Source: Bacteroidaceae bacterium
GTDB taxonomy: Bacteria; Bacteroidota; Bacteroidia; Bacteroidales; Bacteroidaceae
Assembly: GCA_017558175.1 (NCBI GenBank)
Contig: JAFYWH010000065.1
Span: forward strand, 1 to 38,887
DNA: 38,887 bases
Direction of reading: 5' to 3'
Shown piece by piece: positions 6,866 to 16,113 of the stretch. Both the position numbers and the translations under genes were made by a program. The notes under the pieces were generated by a model that worked only from the letters and a program-made list of their open reading frames with translations, had not been told where the DNA came from and ran no database searches. Position 1 is the first letter of the stretch, and each line of letters starts with the position of its first letter.

Positions 6866-7642
6866 ATGGCAACAGTAATTTATCCTTCACCTATATTCGG
6901 TCCTGTTCATAGCCGCCGATTGGGAGTTTCCTTGGGTATCAACCTCCTTCCTGCCGATGGCAAGTTCTGTACATTCGACTGCATTTATTGCGAATGCGGT
7001 TTCAATGCCGATTTCCGTCCGCATCAGAAGCTTCCTACCCGCGAGGAGGTGCGCCAAGCATTGGAAACCCGTCTGCAAGACATGAAACAGAACGGTCCGA
7101 AACCCGATGTACTGACTTTTGCAGGCAACGGTGAGCCTACCGCACATCCTCAGTTTGCAGACATCATGGAGGATACCTTAGCGCTTCGCGACCAATACTT
7201 CCCCGAAGCCAAGGTCAGCGTACTGAGCAACTCTACCTTTATCCATAAGCCGGAGGTATTCGATGCCTTGAACAAGGTGGACAACAACATCTTGAAACTG
7301 GATACCATCGATGCCACTTATATCAATAAGGTGGACCGCCCAACGGGCCACTACGATGTACAGAAAGTGATAGACTGCATGATGGCCTTCAAAGGCAACC
7401 TGATTGTGCAGACTCTCTTCATGAAGGGTACCTTCGAGGGAGAAAGTGTGGACAACACTACCGACGAATATGTACTCCCTTGGTTGGAAATGGTGAAGAA
7501 GATTGCCCCTCGCCAAGTCATGATTTATACCATCGACCGCGAAACTCCTGCCCCGGACTTACTAAAAGCTACCCACGAGGAGCTCGACCGCATTGGCGAA
7601 CTGGTTCGTGAAGCAGGTATTCCTTGCTCGGTTTCGTATTGA
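6866..7642 (+). CDS. Radical SAM protein of unknown substrate
   Basis: A 258-residue radical SAM enzyme with the 4Fe-4S/SAM motif C35-x3-C39-x2-C42 (CTFDCIYC) and the GNGEPT motif at about 95, which contributes to SAM binding. The opening SPIFGPVHSRRLGVSLGINLLP is characteristic of a widespread family of stand-alone radical SAM proteins whose reaction is not established. The core barrel is complete and no additional Fe-S domain is apparent. ATG 6866 is favoured; ATG 6860 two codons earlier is possible. A mechanosensitive channel gene follows 47 bp later without a clear terminator, so the two may share a transcript. Confidence 0.85.
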   Translation: MATVIYPSPIFGPVHSRRLGVSLGINLLPADGKFCTFDCIYCECGFNADFRPHQKLPTREEVRQALETRLQDMKQNGPKPDVLTFAGNGEPTAHPQFADIMEDTLALRDQYFPEAKVSVLSNSTFIHKPEVFDALNKVDNNILKLDTIDATYINKVDRPTGHYDVQKVIDCMMAFKGNLIVQTLFMKGTFEGESVDNTTDEYVLPWLEMVKKIAPRQVMIYTIDRETPAPDLLKATHEELDRIGELVREAGIPCSVSY

Positions 7643-7689
7643 TAAAACCTTTTCTCCCCTTCTTTGTTTCTTACACAAAACAGAAACAA

Positions 7690-8670
7690 ATGAAGGGAAC
7701 ATTACTGAAAAAGAAGGTTTTCAGATACATCGTGTACATGCTTCCGGGCATTGTACTTTATTATCTTCTGCCCTACTTGGAACCCATCGAAGGGAAGACA
7801 TTGCAGACAATCAGCACCAGACTCTGTGTGGTCTACATTATAGGCTGTATTCTGCTTTGCATCAACGACCTGTTGTTGACTCTTCTTGCCTTCTACAATA
7901 CCAAAGACAAGCAACGGAGCCGGCCCATGAAAGGGCTGGTACAAATCTTTCAAGTTATTCTTTTCTTTGTAGGAGGGATTATCATTGTTTCGGTACTTAT
8001 CAACAAGTCGCCCAACACTCTCTTTGCCGGATTGGGAGCCTCAGCAGCTATCCTTATGCTGGTATTCAAAGACAGCATCTTGGGCTTCGTGGCCGGTGTG
8101 CAACTATCGGCCAACGATATGCTCCGCATTGGCGATTGGGTGCAACTATCCGACGGTTCTGCCAATGGCATCGTATTGGAAATTACCCTCAATACCGTCA
8201 AGATTCAGAATTGGGACAATACCATATCCACCATTCCACCCTATACCTTGGTAAATACCACCTTCAAGAATTGGCGAGGAATGCAGGAAAGTGATGGCCG
8301 AAGAGTAGACAAAAGCATCAAGCTCGACATGAGCACCTTGAAATTCTGTACTCCGAACATGTTGGATCGTATCCGCCAAGAAATCCCCTTACTGAAGGAT
8401 TATGAACCTACCGACGGAACTATGCCTACCAATGCACAACTCTATCGGTTTTACATTGAACAATACCTGTCTTCTCATCCATTGGTTAACACCCATCTGG
8501 ACTTGATTATCGCCCAACGGGAACCGACTCAGTTCGGTGTGCCTATCGAAGTCTATTTCTTCCTCACCGATAAAGTATGGAACGAATTCGAACGGATTCA
8601 ATCCGACATTTTCGACCATCTGTTGGTCATGGTCAATGCATTTGATTTGAAGCTTTATCAATACTCATAA
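7690..8670 (+). CDS. MscS-family mechanosensitive channel (YbdG-like)
   Basis: A 326-residue inner-membrane channel that would release solutes on hypo-osmotic shock. Three to four N-terminal hydrophobic segments lead into the pore-lining helix and beta domain: GLGASAAILMLVFKDSILGF, then GDWVQL and IVLEITLNTVKIQNWDNT, ending in the TFKNWRGM word. The TVKIQNWD and FKNWRGM words are closest to the E. coli YbdG/MscM type rather than MscS itself. I start at ATG 7690, which opens MKGTLLKKK; the longer frame from 7624 overlaps the radical SAM coding end. It converges on the SulP gene and shares its terminator. Confidence 0.9.
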   Translation: MKGTLLKKKVFRYIVYMLPGIVLYYLLPYLEPIEGKTLQTISTRLCVVYIIGCILLCINDLLLTLLAFYNTKDKQRSRPMKGLVQIFQVILFFVGGIIIVSVLINKSPNTLFAGLGASAAILMLVFKDSILGFVAGVQLSANDMLRIGDWVQLSDGSANGIVLEITLNTVKIQNWDNTISTIPPYTLVNTTFKNWRGMQESDGRRVDKSIKLDMSTLKFCTPNMLDRIRQEIPLLKDYEPTDGTMPTNAQLYRFYIEQYLSSHPLVNTHLDLIIAQREPTQFGVPIEVYFFLTDKVWNEFERIQSDIFDHLLVMVNAFDLKLYQYS

Positions 8671-8709
8671 AAAAGCCTCGGTGTTTATTGAAAACATCGA
8701 GGCTTTTTC
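8669..8709. terminator. Bidirectional terminator between mscS-like and sulP genes
   Basis: AAAAAGCCTCGGTGTTT pairs with AAACATCGAGGCTTTTT across a 5-nt loop, with one G-U pair. A- and T-runs on both sides allow termination in both directions for the two converging genes. Confidence 0.85.
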
Positions 8710-8721
8710 ATCAAAACGCTA

Positions 8722-10401
8722 TTATTTCATGATTTCCTTTGCTCTTTCCAAAGCAACATTGATATTCGGACAGATATTTTCTTCGCCCAACAAAGCGTTG
8801 AAGCCAGACTTCTGCAATACCTTGTGTACCTTTTCATTGACACCCGAAAGTACAATCTGGATGTTGTCTTTCTGACACATTTCGCAAAGGCTGGTCAAGT
8901 TGTGTACACCAGTTGAATCGATGAACGGAACCTTACGCATACGAACGATACGAACCTTTGGACGGTCGCCCATATCAGCCATGATTTCTTCAAACTTGGT
9001 AGCGATACCAAAGAAGTAAGGACCATTGATTTCGTATACTTCCACGCCTTCCGGAACAATAAGGTTTTCTTCGTGAACTTCCATATCCGATTCCTTGCTT
9101 GGGTCGATTTCGTCCTTGATAACCGAGATTTCAGTAGTTTCCATAACACGACGCATGAACAATACGCAAGCGATAACCAAACCTACTTCAATAGCAACGG
9201 TCAAGTCGAAGATAACGGTCAAGAAGAAAGTCATCAACAAGACAACTACATCCGACTTCGGACTCTTCAACAAGCCCTTGAATGTACGCCAGCCACTCAT
9301 GTTATACGACACAATCACCAACACACCGGCCAAACAAGCCATAGGGATGTATTGTGCCAACGGCATGAGAAGCAACAAGATGAGCAACAAGACAACAGCA
9401 TGGATGATACCGGCAATCGGACTCTTACCACCGTTGTTGATGTTAGTCATAGTACGTGCAATCGCACCAGTTGCAGGAATACCGCCAAAGATCGGAGTTA
9501 CCACGTTAGCCACACCTTGAGCAATCAATTCGGTATTTGAATCGTGACGGTCGCCAATCACACCGTCGGCTACAGCTGCAGAAAGCAAAGACTCGATAGC
9601 ACCCAAAACGGCAATGGTAATAGCTACAGGGAAGAGGTTCTTGATAGCTTCCCAATTCAAATCAGGTACCACAGCATCAGGTAATTGAGACTGGATAGTG
9701 AAACGGTCGCCAATGGTATCGATGCAAGTGATGCCACCATACATCTTCATCAAGTAAACAACTACAGTTACCAAAACGATAGCTACCAACGAACCTGGAA
9801 CCTTCTTCGAGAACTTAGGAGTAATGGCAATGATGAACACGCTGACAAAGCTCACGATGGCATTCCACCAGTTCACCGTATCGAAGTGCTTGAAATAGAG
9901 CAACCACTTTCCGATGAAATCGCCCGGAACCTTCTCGCCTCCGAACTGAAGACCGAAGATATCGGCAATCTGTGTGGTAAAAATAGTCAAGGCAATCCCG
10001 CTGGTAAACCCTACGATGATAGGATAAGGGATGAACTTGATAACGGCACCCAACTTGAATACCCCCAACAAGATGAGGAGTACACCTGCCATAAGAGTAG
10101 CCACGGTCAACCCGCTGATGCCATACTCCTGGATGATGCCATAGATGATGACGATGAACGCACCCGTAGGTCCGCCAATCTGTACCTTGCTTCCGCCCAA
10201 CAAAGAGATGATGAAACCTGCCACAATGGCTGTGATGATACCCTTTTCAGGTGAAACGCCTGAAGCGATACCAAACGCAATGGCAAGGGGAAGCGCAACA
10301 ATACCTACAATGATACCGGCCATGAGGTCGGCCATGAAATTCTCCTTCGAGTAGTTTTTCAACGTGCTGAGGAGCTTTGGTTTGAATTCAAAAGCTTTCA
10401 T
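8722..10401 (-). CDS. SulP-family anion permease with STAS domain
   Basis: A 559-residue inner-membrane transporter of the SLC26/SulP family, which carry sulfate, bicarbonate or related anions with Na+ or H+. The N-terminal signature FMADLMAGIIVGIVALPLA and GGPTGAFIVI are SulP hallmarks, followed by a series of hydrophobic segments to about residue 420. A cytoplasmic STAS domain fills about 450-559 and keeps the D495-S-T-G motif. The anion is not decided by sequence: sulfate would fit with sulfatases in the neighbourhood, bicarbonate with the capnophilic lifestyle of Bacteroidetes. It is divergent from rubrerythrin, with a TAAATTTG box upstream. Confidence 0.92.
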   Translation of the reverse strand: MKAFEFKPKLLSTLKNYSKENFMADLMAGIIVGIVALPLAIAFGIASGVSPEKGIITAIVAGFIISLLGGSKVQIGGPTGAFIVIIYGIIQEYGISGLTVATLMAGVLLILLGVFKLGAVIKFIPYPIIVGFTSGIALTIFTTQIADIFGLQFGGEKVPGDFIGKWLLYFKHFDTVNWWNAIVSFVSVFIIAITPKFSKKVPGSLVAIVLVTVVVYLMKMYGGITCIDTIGDRFTIQSQLPDAVVPDLNWEAIKNLFPVAITIAVLGAIESLLSAAVADGVIGDRHDSNTELIAQGVANVVTPIFGGIPATGAIARTMTNINNGGKSPIAGIIHAVVLLLILLLLMPLAQYIPMACLAGVLVIVSYNMSGWRTFKGLLKSPKSDVVVLLMTFFLTVIFDLTVAIEVGLVIACVLFMRRVMETTEISVIKDEIDPSKESDMEVHEENLIVPEGVEVYEINGPYFFGIATKFEEIMADMGDRPKVRIVRMRKVPFIDSTGVHNLTSLCEMCQKDNIQIVLSGVNEKVHKVLQKSGFNALLGEENICPNINVALERAKEIMK

Positions 10402-10439
10402 TGCTTACCTTACTTTATGCTATAATTAATTTGAGAGTG

Positions 10440-10447
10440 CAAATTTA
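10440..10447 (-). promoter_or_regulatory. -7 box of sulP (TAAATTTG)
   Basis: TAAATTTG on the minus strand lies 38 bp upstream of the sulP ATG. It is divergent from the rubrerythrin box at 10502, about 55 bp away. Confidence 0.6.
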
Positions 10448-10501
10448 GGCATTTTTTTTATGTTTTAGAACATGGTAGCTTTTTCTTTTCAATGAAAAGA
10501 G

Positions 10502-10509
10502 TATATTTG
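10502..10509 (+). promoter_or_regulatory. -7 box of rubrerythrin gene (TATATTTG)
   Basis: TATATTTG matches TAnnTTTG, 31 bp before the ATG at 10541. No spaced TTG was found, and the upstream region is T-rich. Confidence 0.6.
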
Positions 10510-10540
10510 TAGCCAAAATAATTATCTAATACAAACTATT

Positions 10541-11119
10541 ATGGGAAAGAGCGTAAAAGGAACTCAAACTGAAAAGAACTTGTTGACTTCATTTGCTGGT
10601 GAATCACAAGCAAGAATGCGTTATACATACTTTGCAAGCGTTGCAAAGAAGGAAGGTTACGAACAGATTGCAGCTATCTTCACAGAAACTGCTGACCAGG
10701 AAAAAGAACACGCTAAGCGCATGTTCAAGTGGTTGGAAGGTGGTATGGTAGAAATCACTGCTTCTTATCCGGCTGGCGTTATCGGCACAACTGCTGAAAA
10801 CTTGAAGGCTGCTGCTGCAGGCGAAAACGAAGAATGGACTGCCGACTATCCTCACTTTGCTGATGTAGCTGATGAAGAAGGCTTCCCAGCTATTGCTGCT
10901 ATGTACCGCAACATCGCTATCGCTGAAAAGGCTCACGAAGAAAGATACTTGGCTTTCTTGGCTAACATCGAAAACGAATCGGTATTCAAGAAGGAAGAAG
11001 AAACTGTATGGCAATGCCGCAACTGTGGTTTCGTACACGAAGGTACAGAAGCTCCTAAGGCTTGTCCGGCATGTTTGCACCCACAGGCTTACTTCGAAGT
11101 GAAGAAGACTAACTATTAA
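10541..11119 (+). CDS. rbr: Rubrerythrin (peroxide-reducing di-iron protein)
   Basis: A 192-residue cytoplasmic protein that reduces hydrogen peroxide in anaerobes. The N-terminal ferritin-like four-helix domain carries di-iron ligands including E21 (AGESQARMRY) and E54/H57 (DQEKEH), with a second E-x6-H site in AIAEKAHEERY. The C-terminal rubredoxin domain has C159-x2-C162 and C175-x2-C178 (CRNCG and CPACLHP). The order and length match classical rubrerythrin. Codon choice is strongly biased toward a few codons, suggesting high expression. It is divergent from sulP and ends in a strong terminator. Confidence 0.96.
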   Translation: MGKSVKGTQTEKNLLTSFAGESQARMRYTYFASVAKKEGYEQIAAIFTETADQEKEHAKRMFKWLEGGMVEITASYPAGVIGTTAENLKAAAAGENEEWTADYPHFADVADEEGFPAIAAMYRNIAIAEKAHEERYLAFLANIENESVFKKEEETVWQCRNCGFVHEGTEAPKACPACLHPQAYFEVKKTNY

Positions 11120-11158
11120 TTGGAATCTTCGTCGCGCTGAAGCGACAAAAATGAATAG

Positions 11159-11194
11159 AATCCGGTTCTTTTTGAATAAAGGACCGGATTTTTT
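11159..11194 (+). terminator. Rubrerythrin terminator
   Basis: AATCCGGTTCTTT (11159-11171) pairs with AAAGGACCGGATT (11178-11190) over 13 bp including G-U, followed by TTTT. It abuts the -7 box of the next gene at 11198, so the terminator occupies the -33 region of that promoter. Confidence 0.85.
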
Positions 11195-11197
11195 ATA

Positions 11198-11205
11198 TAC
11201 CTTTG
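11198..11205 (+). promoter_or_regulatory. -7 box of dipeptidyl peptidase gene (TACCTTTG)
   Basis: TACCTTTG lies 30 bp before the ATG at 11236, immediately after the upstream terminator. Confidence 0.65.
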
Positions 11206-11235
11206 TCTTAATCTATTACAAAAACAAAGAAAACA

Positions 11236-13461
11236 ATGAAAAAGAACACATTTATCTTAATGCTTTGCATGTGGTGTGTAGCCATTGTGGCACATGCACA
11301 ACACATTCCTACCTTGGAAGAAGCCGTATATGGCGGTTTGGTCCGTACAGAAGGTGGAGGTTCCGTGAACTGGATGAAAGACGGTGAACATTACTCGAAA
11401 ATAGAAAGAAATGAAGCCGGTGGATTCGATGTGATGGCTTACAATGCCAAGGACAACTCGAAGAAGGTCTTGATTCCAGCCGACAAGTTGGTGAATCCGG
11501 AAACCAAGAAACCTATCCGTGTACGCAGCTTTACATTCAGTGCAGACAATAACCAGGTTTTGATCTACACCAATACTCGCCAAGTATGGCGCATGGATAC
11601 ACGTGGCGACTACTGGGTATTGAACATCCAAACCGGCAAGTTGCAACAATTGGGCAAGGCACGCCCTGAAGCAACCTTGATGTTTGCCAAGTTCTCTCCA
11701 GATGGTACTCGTGTAGCTTATGTTTCGCAAAACAACATCTATGTAGAGACTTTGGCCGATGGTTCGGTGGTTCAAGTTACCAAGGATGGAGACGAAAAGA
11801 TTGTAAACGGTACTTTCGACTGGGTATACGAAGAAGAATTCAATTGTCGTGACGGTTTCCGTTGGAGCCCGGATGGCAAGTTCATCGCTTATTGGCAAAG
11901 TGATACCAATGGTACCGGTTGGTTCGACATTATTAATAATGTGGATTCCATCTACCCTACCATCCAGCGCTTCCCTTATCCGAAGGCAGGTACTACCAAC
12001 TCGGCCGTAAAGGTGGGTTATGTATCGGCTGATGGTGGTGCTACTACTTGGATCAACATTCCGGGTGATGCCCGCAACAACTACATTCCTCGCATGGAGT
12101 TCATCCCAGAAAGTAACGAGCTCTTTATCCAACAGATGAACCGCGAACAGAATACCAACAAGGTATGGATTGCCAAGATTGGTGAAAACAATCCGGTTCA
12201 TATCTTTACCGATACCGACAAGGCATGGGTGGAAACCAACGACAACATCCATTGGTTGAAGAACAACAAGTACTTTACTTGGGAAAGCGAACGTAGCGGT
12301 TATCGTCATCTCTACAGAGTGAGCCGTGACGGTAAGGAAATCCTCCCGATTACGAAGGGCGATTTCGACTACATCAACGAAGTGGGATTGGATATGGAAA
12401 AGGGATTGGTATACTTCATCGCTTCTCCTGAAAACTTCACTCAACGCTATTTGTACGAAGCCAAGCTCTTTGGCAAGGGCGAGGTGAAGCGATTGAGCCC
12501 AGCCAATCAAGCTGGCCAGCACCGATACAACATGTCTCCATCGGGCAAGTGGGCGGTACATACCTTCAGCAATGCACAGACTCCTCCGGTGATTGACATG
12601 GTTTCTTTCCCGGGACACAAGAGTGTACGCCTCATCACCGACAATGCCAAGGCTAAGGAACAATTCGATGCGTTGGGCTTGCAACCGAAGGAATTCTTCA
12701 AGGTTCAGTCGGGTGACTGGACGTTGGACGGATGGATGATCAAGCCGGTGAACTTCGACGCTTCGAAGAAGTATCCGGTGATTCTCGACATCTATGGCGA
12801 ACCGGCCAGCTCAACCGTTCAGGACTCTTGGAGCGGAAGCATGTGGCACCAGCACTTGGCTAACTTGGGCTATATTGTCATCAGTATCGACAACCGTGGT
12901 GCCAACGTTCCTCGTGGACGCGAATGGCGCAAGTGTATTTATGGCGAAATCGGTACATTGGCCAGCCTTGACCAATCGAATGGTGTGAAGGACTTGGCTC
13001 GTCAGTACTCGTTCATCGACGCTTCACGCATTGGTGTAACCGGATGGAGTGGCGGTGGTAGCCAGACTTTGAACTGTATGTTCCGCTATCCGGATGTGTT
13101 CCATACCGGTATTGCCGTGGCCTTCGTATCGGACTATCGCTTGTACGATACCATCTACGAAGAACGTTACATGAACACTCCTCAGAACAATCCGGGAGGA
13201 TACCGCAAGGGTTCTCCTATCGGCTATGCATCAGGTTTGAAGGGCAACTTGTTGCTCATCCATGGCACAGGCGATGACAATGTACACTATCAGAGTTGCG
13301 AAATGTTGGTGAACGAATTGGTTCGTTTGGGCAAAGTGTTCTACCAGCTTTCTTATCCGATGCGTGCTCATGGCATCAGCGAAGGTAAGGGTACAACTTT
13401 CCACTTGCGCAAGAGCATGGTGGATTATTGGTTGAAGAATCTTCCGGCAGGAGGCAGATAA
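11236..13461 (+). CDS. dpp4: Dipeptidyl peptidase IV, S9B family
   Basis: A 741-residue secreted serine peptidase that cleaves X-Pro or X-Ala dipeptides from peptide N-termini, probably in the periplasm. It has a signal peptide (1-22, ending AHA), an eight-bladed beta-propeller with the DWVYEEEF segment whose Glu pair binds the substrate amino terminus, and a C-terminal alpha/beta hydrolase domain. The catalytic triad is S605 in GWSGGG, Asp in GTGDDNVH (680-681) and H712 in RAHGI. The usual S9B nucleophile elbow is GWSYGG, so Gly replaces Tyr here. It has its own promoter and a stem-loop terminator at 13483. Confidence 0.95.
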   Translation: MKKNTFILMLCMWCVAIVAHAQHIPTLEEAVYGGLVRTEGGGSVNWMKDGEHYSKIERNEAGGFDVMAYNAKDNSKKVLIPADKLVNPETKKPIRVRSFTFSADNNQVLIYTNTRQVWRMDTRGDYWVLNIQTGKLQQLGKARPEATLMFAKFSPDGTRVAYVSQNNIYVETLADGSVVQVTKDGDEKIVNGTFDWVYEEEFNCRDGFRWSPDGKFIAYWQSDTNGTGWFDIINNVDSIYPTIQRFPYPKAGTTNSAVKVGYVSADGGATTWINIPGDARNNYIPRMEFIPESNELFIQQMNREQNTNKVWIAKIGENNPVHIFTDTDKAWVETNDNIHWLKNNKYFTWESERSGYRHLYRVSRDGKEILPITKGDFDYINEVGLDMEKGLVYFIASPENFTQRYLYEAKLFGKGEVKRLSPANQAGQHRYNMSPSGKWAVHTFSNAQTPPVIDMVSFPGHKSVRLITDNAKAKEQFDALGLQPKEFFKVQSGDWTLDGWMIKPVNFDASKKYPVILDIYGEPASSTVQDSWSGSMWHQHLANLGYIVISIDNRGANVPRGREWRKCIYGEIGTLASLDQSNGVKDLARQYSFIDASRIGVTGWSGGGSQTLNCMFRYPDVFHTGIAVAFVSDYRLYDTIYEERYMNTPQNNPGGYRKGSPIGYASGLKGNLLLIHGTGDDNVHYQSCEMLVNELVRLGKVFYQLSYPMRAHGISEGKGTTFHLRKSMVDYWLKNLPAGGR

Positions 13462-13482
13462 TTCTTATTAAACAATCTATAC

Positions 13483-13516
13483 AAGGGATTCCATTCAGGT
13501 GGAGTCCCTTTCTTTT
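13483..13516 (+). terminator. Terminator after dipeptidyl peptidase gene
   Basis: AAGGGATTCCA (13483-13493) pairs with TGGAGTCCCTT (13500-13510), with one G-U pair and a 6-nt loop, followed by TCTTTTT. Confidence 0.85.
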
Positions 13517-13546
13517 TGGTTGGAAGGCTCCTGGAAGGTAAAAAGA

Positions 13547-13607
13547 AAACGCCTAAGCATTTCGATCGAAACGCCTAAGCGTTTTACTTAAAACGTCAAG
13601 GCGTTTT
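13547..13607. repeat. 22-bp-period triple palindrome, copy B
   Basis: Units begin at 13547, 13569 and 13591, exactly 22 bp apart. Unit 2 (AAACGCCTAAGCGTTTT) is identical to unit 2 of copy C, and unit 3 (AAACGTCAAGGCGTTTT) differs from unit 3 of copy A by one base. No fourth unit is seen. It lies between the dipeptidyl peptidase terminator and the thiamine-operon promoter. Confidence 0.85.
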
Positions 13608-13661
13608 AGTTGAGGGGTGCAGAGGTTTGTTTTCAAGCGCATCAAAAAAGTCGGAAAGTTC

Positions 13662-13692
13662 TTGCATGCTTCGTAAGAATCCATTACATTTG
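13662..13692 (+). promoter_or_regulatory. Promoter of thiamine operon (TTG-N20-TACATTTG)
   Basis: TTG at 13662-13664 and TACATTTG at 13685-13692 are separated by 20 bp, close to the Bacteroidetes consensus. Transcription should begin just before the TPP riboswitch. Confidence 0.75.
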
Positions 13693-13700
13693 CCCTCAGA

Positions 13701-13786
13701 TTTCAATATGCGGGGTGCCTTAATATGACGGGCTGAGATCATACCCATAACCTGATCCAGGTAATGCTGGCGTAGGGAAACGGAAA
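13701..13786 (+). promoter_or_regulatory. TPP riboswitch (THI element)
   Basis: The conserved core is present in order: CGGGGTGCC (13711-13719), GGCTGAGATC (13731-13740), ATACCC (13741-13746), ACCTGATCCAGGTAATGCTGG (within 13750-13770) and CGTAGGGAA (13771-13779). The terminal TTTC/GGAAA pair could form helix P1. It lies in the leader of a TonB receptor, PnuT transporter and thiamine pyrophosphokinase operon, as expected. No strong intrinsic terminator follows; GGGAA could instead pair with TTCCC near 13792, so the mechanism (termination or translation block) is unresolved. With the terminator, repeat B and promoter, this accounts for the 359-bp gap 13462-13820. Confidence 0.95.
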
Positions 13787-13820
13787 CAAAATTCCCCCTT
13801 TTCTGTATTATTAATTTTAA

Positions 13821-16076
13821 ATGGAAAAGGCAATGAAAAGAATTGCAATGATGATGCACCTATGTGTAGGGGCAGCATCCGTTGTCTACGGGCAACAAGA
13901 GAGTGCAGTAACCGACAGCTTGTGGAAAGTGAGTTTACAAGAAGTCGAAGTAGTATCCACACGTGCCACACGAAACACTCCCGTGGCGTTTACCAACATC
14001 GGTAAGGAAGAACTCCAGAAGCAGAACTTGGGGCAAGACCTCCCCTATCTGCTGAGCATGACACCGAGTGCCATCAGCACCAGCGATGCAGGAGGAGGCA
14101 TCGGCTATACCTCCATCCGGGTACGTGGAACCGATGGTACACGAATCAATGTAACCGCCAATGGGATTCCCATCAACGATGCCGAAAGCCATACGGTATT
14201 CTGGGTGAATCTTCCGGACTTTGCCTCCTCGGTGAAAGATATGCAGGTGCAGCGTGGAGCCGGTACTTCGACCAATGGAGCGGGTGCATTCGGGGCAAGC
14301 ATCAACATGCAGACGGGCGAACTTTCGGTTCAACCTTATGTAACGTTCAATGGCTCGTATGGCTCGTTCAACACCCACAAGGAAACCTTGAAATTGGGAA
14401 CGGGATTGATGGACGAGCATTGGTCCTTCGACGCCCGCCTGTCGAATATCGCTACGGACGGTTACATCGACCGGGCATCCGTGGGGTTGAATTCCTATTA
14501 CCTGCAAGGGGCTTATTACGATGACCACACTTCCATCAAACTGATTACTTTTGCCGGAAAGGAGCGGACGTATCATGCATGGAACTATGCATCGAAGGAA
14601 GAAATGGAGCAATATGGCCGAAGATACAATTCGTGCGGATACATGTATACCGACGAAAACGGACAGATGCACTTCTACGATGACCAAACGGACAACTATG
14701 TGCAGAAGAACTGGCAATTGCTTTTCAACCATCAGTTTTCATCGGAGTGGAGCATGAATGCAGGCTTGCACTACACGAAGGGTGACGGTTACTACCAGGA
14801 ATACAAGGACGGACGTACCTTGGTGGAATATGGGCTGAAACCGTTTGTCCAGAACGGAGAGGAAATGGCTTGGAGCGACTTGGTGCGCAAGAAAGCCATG
14901 GACAATGGCTTCGGGGGAGGCATCTTCTCGGTGAGCTACAAAAACTATCGGTTGAGTGCTGCCTTGGGAGGCGGATTCAACCGCTATGAGGGAGACCACT
15001 TCGGCCAAGTGCTTTGGGTGAAGGACTATGTAGGCGAACTGACTCCTAACCAGGAATACTATCGCAACAAGGGCACGAAGAACGATGGGAACCTCTATCT
15101 GAAAGCCGATTACCAGTTGGCCGATGGCTTGAACATGTATGCCGACATGCAATACCGGCACATCACTTATCGCATCAAGGGTACGAACGACAAGTGGAAC
15201 TCTGTTACAGACAATGGATTGCAACAACTAAACATAGACGAGAAATTCGGTTTCTTCAATCCCAAAGTGGGCCTTTCCTGGCAAATGGACAAGCACCAAC
15301 GTCTGTTCGGTTCGTTCAGTGTGGCACACAAGGAGCCTACCCGAAACAACTATACGGACGGAAAGTTCTATGAACATCCCAAACAGGAGCGCTTGTTCGA
15401 TTATGAATTGGGCTATACCTATGCCAACTCATGGCTGAGCTTGGGTGCGAACCTATATTACATGGACTACAAGGACCAACTGGTCCTGACAGGTGAACTG
15501 AATGAAATAGGTGAACCCATGGCAGCCAATATGCCGGACAGCTATCGCATGGGGGTGGAACTCATGGCCGGCATCCGTACCGACTTCGGCCTTTCATGGG
15601 ATGCGAATGCCACTTGGAGCCGTAACCGTATCCGGAATTTCACCGAAACGCTTTATGAAAACGAGGATGCCGGAGGGGAAAAATGGGAAATCCATCATGG
15701 AGATACCCCCATCGCCTTTTCGCCAGATTTCATCTGGAACAACCGTTTGAGCTATCAGTATCAGAATTTTGAAGTATCTTTGCAATCGCAATATGTGAGC
15801 AAGCAATACATGAGCAATGCCTGTCAGGAAGACCAGGTGCTGGATGCCTATTTTGCAAGCAATCTGAACCTTTCCTACTCATTCAAGTTACCTTGGGTAA
15901 AATCAGCTACGCTTGGATTGACCATTTACAATCTCTTTAACGAGAAGTACGAGAACAATGGTTATGCCGGAAGCGGTTTCTATTACGATGGAAGTGAAAA
16001 GGTTCGTTATAATTATGCCGGCTATGCAGCCCAGGCAGGTACGAATGTATTGGGACATTTGAGTTTGAATTTTTAA
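13821..16076 (+). CDS. TonB-dependent outer-membrane receptor for thiamine (OMR1 type)
   Basis: A 751-residue outer-membrane receptor that should import thiamine or a precursor using TonB energy. It has a signal peptide ending VYG, a plug domain (about 40-165) containing SIRVRGTDGTRINVTANGIPIND and GAGTSTNGAGAFGASIN, then a 22-stranded beta-barrel ending in the C-terminal Phe of LGHLSLNF. It lacks the CarboxypepD_reg-like N-terminal extension found in SusC proteins. The substrate is inferred from the TPP riboswitch in its leader and from downstream pnuT and thiN; THI-regulated outer-membrane receptors are known in Bacteroidetes. ATG 13821 or ATG 13833 could be the start; the latter gives a more usual MKR leader. 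Confidence 0.92.
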   Translation: MEKAMKRIAMMMHLCVGAASVVYGQQESAVTDSLWKVSLQEVEVVSTRATRNTPVAFTNIGKEELQKQNLGQDLPYLLSMTPSAISTSDAGGGIGYTSIRVRGTDGTRINVTANGIPINDAESHTVFWVNLPDFASSVKDMQVQRGAGTSTNGAGAFGASINMQTGELSVQPYVTFNGSYGSFNTHKETLKLGTGLMDEHWSFDARLSNIATDGYIDRASVGLNSYYLQGAYYDDHTSIKLITFAGKERTYHAWNYASKEEMEQYGRRYNSCGYMYTDENGQMHFYDDQTDNYVQKNWQLLFNHQFSSEWSMNAGLHYTKGDGYYQEYKDGRTLVEYGLKPFVQNGEEMAWSDLVRKKAMDNGFGGGIFSVSYKNYRLSAALGGGFNRYEGDHFGQVLWVKDYVGELTPNQEYYRNKGTKNDGNLYLKADYQLADGLNMYADMQYRHITYRIKGTNDKWNSVTDNGLQQLNIDEKFGFFNPKVGLSWQMDKHQRLFGSFSVAHKEPTRNNYTDGKFYEHPKQERLFDYELGYTYANSWLSLGANLYYMDYKDQLVLTGELNEIGEPMAANMPDSYRMGVELMAGIRTDFGLSWDANATWSRNRIRNFTETLYENEDAGGEKWEIHHGDTPIAFSPDFIWNNRLSYQYQNFEVSLQSQYVSKQYMSNACQEDQVLDAYFASNLNLSYSFKLPWVKSATLGLTIYNLFNEKYENNGYAGSGFYYDGSEKVRYNYAGYAAQAGTNVLGHLSLNF

Positions 16077-16113
16077 ACAATTAATAAGAAACGACATACC
16101 TATTAACTCATTG

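Noticed and set aside
7643..7689. Separate promoter for the MscS-like gene
   Set aside because: The nearest candidate, CTTCTTTG, lacks the TA of the -7 box and has no spaced TTG. Read-through from the radical SAM gene is as likely.
11257..12684. Long minus-strand frame of 475 codons opposite dipeptidyl peptidase IV
   Set aside because: Its composition follows from codon bias of the real gene on the other strand, and no motifs are present.
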